This document shows, one piece after another, positions 15,501-23,437 of a stretch of 35,428 bases of DNA. The notes below the pieces were generated by a model. It had not been told where the DNA came from. It saw only the letters and a program-made list of their open reading frames with translations, and ran no database searches. The first letter of the stretch is position 1. Every line of letters begins with the position of its first letter. This stretch comes from Lentisphaerota bacterium (GTDB lineage Bacteria; Verrucomicrobiota; Kiritimatiellia; RFP12; UBA1067), in assembly GCA_012838435.1 (NCBI GenBank), contig DUPH01000162.1:1-35428 (forward strand). Direction: 5' to 3'. A program made the translations under genes and the position numbers.

Positions 15501-17354
15501 GTCGCGCTCCAGATATGCAAGGCGGATGCGCGCGACCGGATGGTCGCCTGCAAAGCCGAAGAGTTCGCGCGCCTCGTCGGCCAGCCCCGCCGCTTCGTAC
15601 CAAGTGCCGAGATCCATGAACGTTTCATGCGGCAGCTCGCACTTGATGTACGCGCGGAAATCTTCCTTGCCGCCCAGCTTGCCGAGCTCATATCTGACAG
15701 CGTGGAAGAGCGGGAGTTGCGCGAGCGTTGCCTTGGCGCTTGCCGTTGCGGCGGCTATGTCGCCTCCCTTGCGCAAGGCGATGACTTTCGCCAGCAGCGC
15801 GTCAAAGGAGAGTCCGTTGGCGCACAACGCACGATCCGCCAGCAGCGCCGCTTCCTGCCAGTTTTTCTCGCGAAGCATGATCTTCGATAAGAGCGAATAG
15901 GAGGCGGAACGCATCATCGGCGAAAAGGCCGCGAGCCCGAGGCGCTCCTTGGCGGTGGCCAGATCGTCTTGCGCGAACGCGGCGAATCCCGCGAGATAAT
16001 TCGCTTCGCCGTCGTAGGTGTCGACAGCGAGCGCGCGCTCCGCGAGACGCGCTGCCTCGGCATAGTGCGCGCGCTTCGCTTCGAGCCCGGCGAGCGCGAC
16101 GAGCGCGGGCGCGAAATGGTTGTCGATGACGAGCGCCGATCTGAGCAGCCGCGCCGCGCCATCGTCGTCATGGAGATAGCGGAGCTTCTGCGTGCCCTTC
16201 AGGTAAAGCCCCTGAACAGAGTTCCAATCAAAGTCGGACGGCATCTCGATCGGGCGCGGCTTGACGCCGATTTCTGGGGTTCCGAACGCCTCGCGGTTCT
16301 TCACCATGCTCCACATCTCGTCGAAGACATCCGTTCCGCCGGGCGCGAAGGAAGGAACCTTGAACGGCGTTTTTTCGCAGGGCGGACGCGGTTGCTGGAA
16401 CGCGCGACCGGATTGCAACTCGGCGTACTGGCCGTCCTTGTCTGTCAGCAACGTCTCCCAGATGGCGCCTGCGCGCGACGGCGACCAGAGCCAGATTTTG
16501 CGTCCGTACTTGTCGTAGACCGGATTGCGGTGGACCGCGCCGAAACGGATATCCGGCCACCAGATGCCGAACACGCTGTTGTCGCCGTTGAGGACGTGGT
16601 ACGACTTGTTGCTGCCAAAACGGTTCTGGGCATATACCGAAAGGTCACGCCCTGCGTCGTCGATCGGCCAAGCGTGCGCGTCGCCTGGGTGTCCGATGTA
16701 GTTTTTGCCTGGGAAGAAGAAGTCGGTATTTTCAAACAGCGGAAATGCCGCGTTCATCCACTGGTAGTAGGGGCCGGTCAGGTTCGCGCCGTTGAACCAG
16801 ATCGTCCGCATCGTAAAGTGGTCGTCGCCGGGGGCGAGCCGCACTTCCACCTGCCAGATCGTGCGGCCGATGTACTCCGAAGCGCCAGCGAAGTAACTCG
16901 CGCTGCCGTCCTCGTTCTTCCTGACGTACCAGTCGACCGGCGTCGCCGAAGTCGGGGCGTGTCCGGTGATAGCGAAGTTGAACTCGATGCCGCCAGAGCA
17001 CCACGGTCCCCGGAGCGCGATATTGCGGAACTTGACCGCATGATTGTAGTAGATGAACGCGTGTCCGGTCGCGATCTCCTGCGCGCCCCAAACCTTGCCG
17101 CCGATTTCGGGGAGCATGGTCACACGGATCTTTTCATTTTCGAGGATCACCGCCTTCCACTTCTGCGCTGTCGGCTCCGCCGTCGAGCCATCGAAACGGA
17201 AATAGGGGTAGAGCGGCGAATCCGTCCGGGGCACCGGATCAGGATCAGAGAATCCGTACGTCGGGAATTCGAGTTCGGTTTCCACGATCGAAACCGCCGC
17301 GCCGAATGACACGGCGGCAAACAGGGTGAGAGAGACGATGACCGTTTTTTTCAT
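12501..17354 (-). CDS. Giant secreted DUF5107-TPR-glycosidase-like protein
   Basis: 1617 residues from the ATG at 17354, which begins a clear signal peptide (MKKTVIVSLTLFAAVSFGAA); an upstream open extension to 17423 lacks one. Domains by eye: a DUF5107 beta-supersandwich (about 30-370; LENEKIRVTMLPEIGGKVWG, RGPWCSGGIEFNF, TPVDWYVRKNEDGS); a helical TPR array (about 400-800); a beta-sandwich resembling a carbohydrate-binding module (about 830-1000, ending HFDNIAFFMDT); a short beta linker; and a C-terminal (beta/alpha)8-like region (about 1190-1560) with AYCDVHTTLVPW and YSEGGHHFFYSGL. There the Asp (about 1323) and Glu (about 1372) are candidate catalytic acids. DUF5107 proteins normally stop after the TPRs, so this is a fusion. 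It heads an operon with the HzsA-like gene. Substrate unknown. Confidence 0.85.
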   Translation of the reverse strand: MKKTVIVSLTLFAAVSFGAAVSIVETELEFPTYGFSDPDPVPRTDSPLYPYFRFDGSTAEPTAQKWKAVILENEKIRVTMLPEIGGKVWGAQEIATGHAFIYYNHAVKFRNIALRGPWCSGGIEFNFAITGHAPTSATPVDWYVRKNEDGSASYFAGASEYIGRTIWQVEVRLAPGDDHFTMRTIWFNGANLTGPYYQWMNAAFPLFENTDFFFPGKNYIGHPGDAHAWPIDDAGRDLSVYAQNRFGSNKSYHVLNGDNSVFGIWWPDIRFGAVHRNPVYDKYGRKIWLWSPSRAGAIWETLLTDKDGQYAELQSGRAFQQPRPPCEKTPFKVPSFAPGGTDVFDEMWSMVKNREAFGTPEIGVKPRPIEMPSDFDWNSVQGLYLKGTQKLRYLHDDDGAARLLRSALVIDNHFAPALVALAGLEAKRAHYAEAARLAERALAVDTYDGEANYLAGFAAFAQDDLATAKERLGLAAFSPMMRSASYSLLSKIMLREKNWQEAALLADRALCANGLSFDALLAKVIALRKGGDIAAATASAKATLAQLPLFHAVRYELGKLGGKEDFRAYIKCELPHETFMDLGTWYEAAGLADEARELFGFAGDHPVARIRLAYLERDAAALNAIAKLSAEFVFPFRRESLPALEWAARENSSWKFKYYHALFLAANGEQDRADALLAACGNAPDLAAFYLFRAGRRLGAAGDADIARAIELGGGWRAELRGNRLTADSEVNPMKLAYAKSLLDAKRYRECVDYLAKSVILPSEFGDNANDIWRAACYALGENEKAESYPENLGAGKPYPQDNRPYEFKNANRTLDDVPALVDFEDDPAWKVRAENAAALCATTRETQLFGEKTLRLSYCGKGDKPSIAFGPEKPVAVTNAWNTFAVWVHGDHFGRGANTQPEVPSAELFLALRLADGTEQRVSLGKITWPDWHRIERRFSPEETKRFQGAAFAGFVLTGGTQPEYRPMHFDNIAFFMDTLSGKLDIAARAKRNLTPLKGADQGINTGDRNLPFPTTESTIIPRTSSPQEGDLIATFNGGAIAGSDTGKLEVTTSRRGKSLVVDLYAPAGTVTEVSSGTATEAKVLKSFIVPYLAYGIRQNRLKIDLLEGGWYRSAIFDWYRSNASEVSNAGNAQSMRYYPKTDGTYNPVSERIVITLSRDFAEVLPEIPNPVSPYKTVAGKGAWRSHGSYVRKLDKAFWREVKKLGIDHVIVTDHETLWRDRGESFTCRTDAAPGKGGDAGAEDYSRFMREELGYVYGPYNNFTDFSPMNAIWSRDLIARQRDGSFYPAWFRCYGPKPALAPMLCERFAPELKRKFGYNTAYCDVHTTLVPWSRTDYDARVPGAATFAQTFYAYGETLLLQKQAWQGPVYSEGGHHFFYSGLSDGNYAQDRGYNFFTMPWIVDFDLLKIHPKECNFGMGLLPMFSPGKMYQPNTEPVGGIEELVDCFLTAVVAFGHAPHLILDYCFTPSKPFGLAYCGPGRIDFEKDIDIALRSYAMVQPLAARYTQSDVSTIAYLDADGKAHASSAAIADGTVERNQVFVEYQDGTVIVANGNLKERLKTKIGDETIDLPPRAFKGWTRDGKVTAEISENADGKRVYFCDCPEFTYKGGKLIKKP

Positions 17355-17423
17355 GGTAGATATCCACGATGTGGAGACTTTCGTTACGTTGGGTAAAATC
17401 TCATTTTGCGATGGCTTTGACAA

Positions 17424-17630
17424 GAATGAACTCCGTACTCCTTTTCCTCACGAAGGTGGGGCAAACCGCCTGTCGCGGGTCGCCAGTCAACTTCTCTTAT
17501 TGCGACCACACAGTGGTTCGCAATCTTGAGAGTAAAAGCGCTGCCCGTTTTCTTTGCGCTGTGGGCGCAGGTATGGTACTTTGTATGCGTCTAAAGTGTT
17601 GCCTGTGACACATCGTGGAGTCCGTGCCTT
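17424..17630. other. Divergent intergenic region with a repeat B copy
   Basis: Lies between the minus-strand giant gene and the plus-strand restriction enzyme gene. It holds repeat B copy 3 (17510-17546, minus strand) and the paired ATTGCGACCACACAGTGGTTCGCAAT inverted repeat near 17499-17524, split as ATTGCGA/TCGCAAT with an inner CCAC/GTGG. Both operons must have promoters here. None could be assigned with confidence. Confidence 0.6.
17510..17546 (-). repeat. Dispersed intergenic repeat B, copy 3 (inverted)
   Basis: Read on the minus strand, 35 bases starting CAGCGCTTTTACTCTCAAGA match the copy at 29810-29850 at 29 positions. Both are followed downstream by GACTGGCGAC and CGCG, so the shared element extends beyond the core. 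Confidence 0.7.
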
Positions 17631-20576
17631 ATGCCGATCAGTTGGAATGAGATCAGACAGAACGCCATCCGTTTTTCTCGCGAATGGGCGGATGAGTACC
17701 GCGAGGACGCGGAGGCCAAATCTTTCTGGGATGAGTTTTTCGGCGTCTTCGGCGTCCGCCGCCGTCTCTTGGCCACCTTCGAGGAGCCCGTCCGCAAGAT
17801 CAACGGCCAGTACGGCTACATCGACCTTTTCTGGCGCGGCGTCATGCTCGCCGAGCACAAGAGCCGCGGCAAGTCCCTCGACAAGGCCGAATCACAGGCC
17901 TTCAGCTACATTCAGGATCTTGCCCGCGAGCAGCGCTTCGAGGAACTTCCCCGCTTCGTCATTCTTTCTGATTTTGAGCGCATCGCGCTGTATGATCTCG
18001 AACCCGAGGATCAACTCGACCTGCCGCTTTTCGAATCCCGCCATTACTACAAGAACGAGTTCCTGCTCAAGGATCTCCACAAGCACCTTCACGACTTTGC
18101 CTTCATCGCCGGTTACCGGCAGCACCGCCTGCGTGACGAAGACCCCATCAACATCCGAGCTGTTGAGATCCTCGGCGATCTCCACGACGCGCTGGCCGCC
18201 GGCGGCTACGCGGGCCATGACCTTGAGCGCTTCCTCGTGCGCATCCTTTTCTGCCTCTTCGCCGACGACACCGGCCTTTTCGAGCCCGACAGCTTCAAGC
18301 TCTACATCGAGAACCGCACCGCCTCCGACGGCTCTGACTTGGGCCTGCACCTAGCACAGCTCTTCGAGGTGCTGAACACCCCGTCCGAGCGGCGACAGGC
18401 GCATCTCGATGACATGCTCGCCGCCTTCCCGCACGTCAACGGGGAGTTGTTCAAAGAGCGTCTGGCATTCGCCAGTTTCAACCGCGCTATGCGCGATGCA
18501 CTGTTGCGGTGTACCGAGTTCGACTGGTCGGCCATTTCGCCCGCCATCTTCGGCTCGCTCTTTCAGGGCGTGATGGATCCCAAGGAACGCCGCCAGACCG
18601 GTGGACACTATACCTCCGAACGCGACATCCTCAAGGTCGTCAACGCGCTCTTCATGGACGACTTGCGGACGGAGTTCGCAAAGGCGCGGCACAACAAAGC
18701 CCTGCTCAAGCAGTTCCACCGGAAACTTGGAACCCTCCGCTTCTTCGATCCGGCGTGCGGGTGCGGCAACTTTTTGGTCATCACCTACCGCGAACTGCGC
18801 CTGTTGGAGATCGACGTCCTCAAAGCCCTGTTCGGGAAAGAGGTACAGCAGGAACTGGACATTCAGGCGCTGTCAAAGGTAGACGTCGACGCCTTTACCG
18901 GTATCGAAATCCAGGAGTGGCCTGCCCGCATCGCCGAAGTCGCCATGTGGCTCATGGACCACCAGATGAATATCCGCCTTTCGGAAGCGTTCGGCCAATA
19001 CTTTGTACGTCTGCCGCTCAAGAAATCCGCCAACATCGTTCTTGGCAACGCCCTTCGTCTCGATTGGAAGACGATTCTTCCGCCTGATCAATGTTCGTAC
19101 GTGCTCGGCAATCCGCCTTTCGTTGGCAAGCACTACCAGTCTGCGGAACAGAAAGCTGACATGGCGTCCGTTTTCGGCAAATTCAAGAACATCGGCGACC
19201 TCGACTACGTGACCTGTTGGCACTACCGTGCGGCTGAGTATATCCAAGGCACGGCCATCGTGGTTGGCTTCGTGTCCACCAACTCGATCACCCAAGGCGA
19301 ACAGGTGCCGCTGATCTGGGGCCTGCTCTTCGATAAGTGGCACATCAAGATCCACTTTGCCCACCGGACGTTTCCGTGGGCCAGCGAGGCGCGCGGCAAG
19401 GCGCATGTCCACGTGGTCATCATCGGCTTTGCCGCGTTCGACATCCCTGGCAAAAAGTTGTTTGACTACGACTCCGGCAACGGGGATGCCGCCGTGATCG
19501 AAGCGATCAACATCGGTCCCTATCTCACGCCCGGCCCCGACGCATTCGTCACCAAGCGTCAGAAGCCGATCTCGCCCGTGCCGGAAATGCGCTGCGGCAG
19601 CAAGCCGTCTGACGGCGGCAACCTGATTCTGACGGACAGCGAACGGGACGCGCTGGTCGCCGCCGAACCCGGCGCGAAGCAATACCTGCGGCGCTACACA
19701 GGGGCGGAAGAATTCATCAACGGCAACATGCGCTGGTGCCTCTGGCTCGAAGGCGCCGACCCGGGCAGTCTGCGCGCACTGCCGCTGGTTATGGAGCGCG
19801 TGGAGAAGGTGCGCGAGTTCCGGGAAAAGAGTACGGCCGCCCCCACCCGCAAAGCGGCAAAGACACCGGGGCTGTTCTTCTACCGCTCGCAGCCGACCAC
19901 CGATTACATCCTCATTCCCGAGGTTTCATCGGAACGGCGGCATTACATCCCGATCGGCATCGCGAGCCCGTCGCTCGTTCCGAGCAACAAATGTTTTCTG
20001 CTACCGACAACCGACCTCTATCTATTCGGCGTGTTGACCTCCGCCATGCACATGGCGTGGATGCGTCAAGTGGGCGGACGTTTGGAGTCGCGGTATAGCT
20101 ACTCGCGCACGATGGTCTACAATACCTTCCCGTGGCCGCGGCTCAGCCTGCCGATCCAGGAGGGTGACGCCTGCGTCCGGGAAGCGGCGTCACGGCTCTA
20201 TTGGTCGTCGTATCACGAAGGCGGGGAGTACGAAAACGCCCCGCGTCCGCAACCGGGGGAACCCCGGTCTGTCCGCCTGACCGGCGACGCGCGGAAGAAG
20301 GCCGCCGTTGAGGCCAAGGCAAAGGCCGTGCTCGATGCGCGGGCGAGATATCCGCTCTCGACGCTGGCTGACCTCTACGATCCCCTGACCATGCCCGCCG
20401 ATCTGGTGAAGGCGCATGCCGACCTCGACCGCGCGGTAGACCGTTGCTACCGCTCCCAGCCTTTCACCTCCGAACGCCAGCGCGTGGAGTTTCTCTTCGC
20501 CCTCTACGAGAGCTACACCGCGCCGTTGCTTCCGGCGGAGAAGACGAGAAGGCGTCGGGGACGCAGAAGTCCGTAA
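17631..20576 (+). CDS. MmeI-like type IIL restriction-modification enzyme
   Basis: 981 residues, the usual size for single-chain MmeI relatives, which cut and methylate with one polypeptide. The N-terminal nuclease has the D-x9-E-x-K signature intact (D65, E75, K77 in YIDLFWRGVMLAEHKSRG). A helical connector (about 160-340) ends in GGHYTSERDILKVV. The gamma-class N6-adenine methyltransferase follows, with motif I FFDPACGCGNFL (about 373) and motif IV GNPPFVGK (about 493). The target-recognition domain is about 640-830 and a C-terminal helical domain closes the chain. No separate methyltransferase or specificity gene is needed or present. A GGAG site precedes the ATG. The acetyltransferase gene begins 23 bp downstream, so the enzyme may share a transcript with carbohydrate genes, which is unusual for a defence gene. 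Recognition sequence cannot be read off. Confidence 0.92.
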   Translation: MPISWNEIRQNAIRFSREWADEYREDAEAKSFWDEFFGVFGVRRRLLATFEEPVRKINGQYGYIDLFWRGVMLAEHKSRGKSLDKAESQAFSYIQDLAREQRFEELPRFVILSDFERIALYDLEPEDQLDLPLFESRHYYKNEFLLKDLHKHLHDFAFIAGYRQHRLRDEDPINIRAVEILGDLHDALAAGGYAGHDLERFLVRILFCLFADDTGLFEPDSFKLYIENRTASDGSDLGLHLAQLFEVLNTPSERRQAHLDDMLAAFPHVNGELFKERLAFASFNRAMRDALLRCTEFDWSAISPAIFGSLFQGVMDPKERRQTGGHYTSERDILKVVNALFMDDLRTEFAKARHNKALLKQFHRKLGTLRFFDPACGCGNFLVITYRELRLLEIDVLKALFGKEVQQELDIQALSKVDVDAFTGIEIQEWPARIAEVAMWLMDHQMNIRLSEAFGQYFVRLPLKKSANIVLGNALRLDWKTILPPDQCSYVLGNPPFVGKHYQSAEQKADMASVFGKFKNIGDLDYVTCWHYRAAEYIQGTAIVVGFVSTNSITQGEQVPLIWGLLFDKWHIKIHFAHRTFPWASEARGKAHVHVVIIGFAAFDIPGKKLFDYDSGNGDAAVIEAINIGPYLTPGPDAFVTKRQKPISPVPEMRCGSKPSDGGNLILTDSERDALVAAEPGAKQYLRRYTGAEEFINGNMRWCLWLEGADPGSLRALPLVMERVEKVREFREKSTAAPTRKAAKTPGLFFYRSQPTTDYILIPEVSSERRHYIPIGIASPSLVPSNKCFLLPTTDLYLFGVLTSAMHMAWMRQVGGRLESRYSYSRTMVYNTFPWPRLSLPIQEGDACVREAASRLYWSSYHEGGEYENAPRPQPGEPRSVRLTGDARKKAAVEAKAKAVLDARARYPLSTLADLYDPLTMPADLVKAHADLDRAVDRCYRSQPFTSERQRVEFLFALYESYTAPLLPAEKTRRRRGRRSP

Positions 20577-20599
20577 AGTGCAGTTAAGAGGAATAACGC

Positions 20600-21772
20600 A
20601 TGAAAGAGAAATCTCATAGCGAACGTCTGATGTCGTTGGATGCGTTGCGGGGCGCAGACATGCTTTTCATCATGGGCTTTTCCGGTGCGATCGTAGCGCT
20701 TTGCGAGGTCTGCGGCTTCGGGCGCGATTGTTGGCTGGCAACGCAGATGACGCATGTTGCTTGGCATGGTTTTCGGCACCATGATACGATCTTCCCCCTA
20801 TTCCTGTTTCTCGCCGGGGTGTCCTGGCCGTTTTCCTATGCGAAACAGGTCGCGATGGGACGTTCAAAGGCACAGATCGTCCGGAAGATCCTTTTGCGTG
20901 CGTTTTGTCTGTTTGCGATTGGATTGATGTGGTCGGATCTGTTTAGCTTCAACTGGCGGATGTACCGGTGGGATTCCGTTCTGGCGCATATCGGCATTTG
21001 CTGGGCTGGCGCGGCATTGATCTTCATGTTCGTCAAGAATTGGCGTGTACGGCTGGGGCTGGCGGCGGTGATACTCGTTGGTTATTGGCTGATGCTTGTC
21101 TGTTTCCGCGCGCCGGACGCAGAGGCGCTGCTCGCGTCGACAGATCCAGGGGTGATGAAGAAGGTTGCCTCTTACGCGACCTACGGTACAGATAACTTCT
21201 CGTTTACGGGGAACATCGTTGGGTGGTTCGACCGGACGTTCATGCCCGGGCGCCTCCATGAAGGAATTTTCGATCCGGATGGGCTCTTATGCAAGTTGAC
21301 CGGCCTAGTGACGGCGATGCTCGGCACGTTCGCCGGTGAACTGTTGCGGCGCACGGACTTGTCCGGCAATCGCAAGACCCTGATCCTGTTGGGGGCGGGG
21401 GTGGTTTCGTTGCTCGTGTGCCTTGTCTGGATGCCTTGGTGCCCGGTCAACAAGAAGATCTGGACGCCGACGTTTGTTCTGGCTGCCGGCTCTTATTCCT
21501 TCATCGCTTTGGCTGTTTTTTATTGGATAATCGATGTCAGAGGATGGCGTCGTTGGTCATTCTTCTTTCAGGTTATCGGTATGAATGCCATCACCATCTA
21601 TGTGATTCGTAGAGTCGTTCCTCTGCGTCCCATCGGAGAGTTCTTCCTCAAGGGTGTTGCATCCAGGGGTGATGCCGCGTGGAGTTCGCTCGTCCTCTCG
21701 ATGGGCGAGGTTGCCGTTGGATGGCTGATACTCTGGTTCCTCTATCGCAAAAAGGTGTTTCTCAAGGTCTGA
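20600..21772 (+). CDS. NagX/HGSNAT-like membrane acyltransferase (DUF5009-type)
   Basis: Polytopic inner-membrane protein of 390 residues with about ten hydrophobic segments. The N-terminal SLDALRGADMLFIMG (12-26) and HVAWHGFRHHDTIFPLFLFLAGVSWPFS (52-79) are hallmarks of the heparan-alpha-glucosaminide N-acetyltransferase/NagX family, in which a periplasm-side sugar amine is acetylated with acetyl-CoA from the cytoplasm. The histidines around 52-61 are candidates for the acetyl-accepting residue. AGAGGAA stands 8-14 nt before the ATG. The secreted glycosidase-like gene begins 2 nt after this stop, so the pair is translationally linked. This suggests that sugars released by, or presented to, that protein are acetylated at the membrane. 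The exact substrate is not shown. Confidence 0.87.
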   Translation: MKEKSHSERLMSLDALRGADMLFIMGFSGAIVALCEVCGFGRDCWLATQMTHVAWHGFRHHDTIFPLFLFLAGVSWPFSYAKQVAMGRSKAQIVRKILLRAFCLFAIGLMWSDLFSFNWRMYRWDSVLAHIGICWAGAALIFMFVKNWRVRLGLAAVILVGYWLMLVCFRAPDAEALLASTDPGVMKKVASYATYGTDNFSFTGNIVGWFDRTFMPGRLHEGIFDPDGLLCKLTGLVTAMLGTFAGELLRRTDLSGNRKTLILLGAGVVSLLVCLVWMPWCPVNKKIWTPTFVLAAGSYSFIALAVFYWIIDVRGWRRWSFFFQVIGMNAITIYVIRRVVPLRPIGEFFLKGVASRGDAAWSSLVLSMGEVAVGWLILWFLYRKKVFLKV

Positions 21773-21774
21773 AT

Positions 21775-23433
21775 ATGAAAAGAAAAACAACAGGATTCGT
21801 TGCCGCGGCCGTTGCGCTTGCGGCGGGTATTAACGCGGCTGAACTGCCGCCGCTCATGATGATTCGTCTGCGGGCACCGCATACGGCGGATGACGCGCAG
21901 TGGGCAAAGACGCGCACCGTGCTCGTCGCAAACCGCGGCGCGTGCGATGAGGTATGGTTCTCGACGGGCATCGGCGTGCCGACGCTTGCCTGGCACGCTG
22001 CGCATGCAGAGCGTCTCGCGCGGTACGCCGCTGAACTGCGCGCGGCCGGCATCGTGCCGAGCTTGCAAGTACAGGCGACGCTCGGCCATTCCGACGAACT
22101 CTCCGCGCTTGAAGGCACGCCTGCGAAGACGTGGGGCGGTTTCACTGGACGCGGCGGTACGGAATGCCGTCACTGTAACTGTCCGCGTCAGCCCGATTTC
22201 CTTGCCTACGTGCGCGAGATGTCGCGGCTCTATGCGTCGTTCAAGCCTAGGAGCGTGTGGATCGATGACGATCTGCGTGTCGCCGGGCACGCGCCTGGGT
22301 CACCGTGGGGCAAGGTTAAGGACGGCTGGATCGGCTGTTGGTGCCCAACATGTCTCGCGGCGTTCAACGCTGAGATGAAGACGAACTGGACGCGCGAAAC
22401 GTTAGACGCCGCGATGGCGAAGGATACAAAGCTTTTCGACCGTTGGGAGGCGTTTTCGTTCGCAGGTATCGCCGCCGTTGCACGCGCGATCGCTGAGGAG
22501 TTTCACAAGGTTTCGCCGACGACGCGTCTCGCCTATCAGCACGGCGATTACCGCAACGATTCGCTGCTCGCCGTCTTCCGTGCGCTGCACGAGGCGACGG
22601 GACTTCCGGTCGGGTCGCGTCCCGGGGGCGGCGCGTACTACGACCAGAACCCCAATCTGCAGATGATCAAAGCGTTCGGCGCGGCGTACACTCGGAAACA
22701 GTTGGGAAATCCCGACTGGATCGATACATGGTGTCCCGAAGTCGAGACGTATCCGCGCGCATTCGCAAGCCGGACGGCGCAGGGCATCATGAACGAGGCG
22801 TTTGTCAATCTCGCGCTCGGCATGAACACCGTGAGCTTGCTGATTATGGACACGCGCTATGAAACCGACGCATGGTACGGCGAGTGCCTCCTTGCGCCGC
22901 TTGCGGCGGAACGGTCTGTGCTCGAGGGCTATCGCAAACACAACGAAGGGAGTGTTCCCGTGGGGCTGAAGGACGCGACAACAGTATCGAAGGGAAAGCT
23001 TTACGAGTTCGCGCTTGTGGGCGTCCCCGTCGTACCGGGCGTCGGAAAAACGTTCGGCGAAGTGACCAATGCCGATCTGTCGTTCAACCTCAGCGCGATG
23101 TCGTCGCGGCAGATCCTTGATCTTCGGCAACGGATGGATACGCGCGCTGGCGGCAAGCTGCCCGTTATTGCCGAGACGCCGTCTGTCGGCCTTGTCATAC
23201 CACGCATGGCGCCCGATGGCGTGCTTCGGAGCGTCGCATTCATCAACGCGCGCATCGATGTGCAGCCGCCGATTACGTTACGCCTCCGTGGCGTCGCGCC
23301 GGACAAGGCGTCCGCCACCTGGCATGCTTTGCGTGCCGCACCGGTGACGGTGCCGCTTGTTCGCGCCGATGGCGAAACGCGGGCGACCCTGCCGCCGCTT
23401 GCCGCATGGAATTGCGGTTGGCTGGAACTGTAG
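21775..23433 (+). CDS. Secreted glycosidase-like protein of unknown family
   Basis: 552 residues from the ATG at 21775, giving a signal peptide (MKRKTTGFVAAAVALAAGINA). An upstream in-frame start inside the acetyltransferase gene would lose it. The body reads like a TIM-barrel hydrolase of the GH-A type: early TGIGVPTLAWHAAHAERL, the strand-end acidic cluster SVWIDDDLRV (about 158-167), TRLAYQHGDY, GGGAYYDQNPN, WCPEVETYPRAF (about 319) and a C-terminal beta-sandwich (about 450-552). Two cysteine groups, CRHCNC and CWCPTC, could form disulfides or a metal site. The adjacent stop/start (2 nt) ties it to the NagX-like gene. I do not recognise a named family. Amino-sugar or N-acetylated polymer cleavage is a guess from context. 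Confidence 0.7.
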   Translation: MKRKTTGFVAAAVALAAGINAAELPPLMMIRLRAPHTADDAQWAKTRTVLVANRGACDEVWFSTGIGVPTLAWHAAHAERLARYAAELRAAGIVPSLQVQATLGHSDELSALEGTPAKTWGGFTGRGGTECRHCNCPRQPDFLAYVREMSRLYASFKPRSVWIDDDLRVAGHAPGSPWGKVKDGWIGCWCPTCLAAFNAEMKTNWTRETLDAAMAKDTKLFDRWEAFSFAGIAAVARAIAEEFHKVSPTTRLAYQHGDYRNDSLLAVFRALHEATGLPVGSRPGGGAYYDQNPNLQMIKAFGAAYTRKQLGNPDWIDTWCPEVETYPRAFASRTAQGIMNEAFVNLALGMNTVSLLIMDTRYETDAWYGECLLAPLAAERSVLEGYRKHNEGSVPVGLKDATTVSKGKLYEFALVGVPVVPGVGKTFGEVTNADLSFNLSAMSSRQILDLRQRMDTRAGGKLPVIAETPSVGLVIPRMAPDGVLRSVAFINARIDVQPPITLRLRGVAPDKASATWHALRAAPVTVPLVRADGETRATLPPLAAWNCGWLEL

Positions 23434-23437
23434 GACG

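Noticed and set aside
14268-15890. A 540-residue open frame on the plus strand inside the giant gene
   Set aside because: It is the antisense of the DUF5107/TPR gene, is very arginine-rich, has no ribosome-binding site and shows no domain. Long antisense frames are expected at this G+C content.
17631-20576. BREX PglX methyltransferase
   Set aside because: The N-terminal D-x9-E-x-K nuclease and the overall order fit MmeI, and no other BREX genes are nearby.
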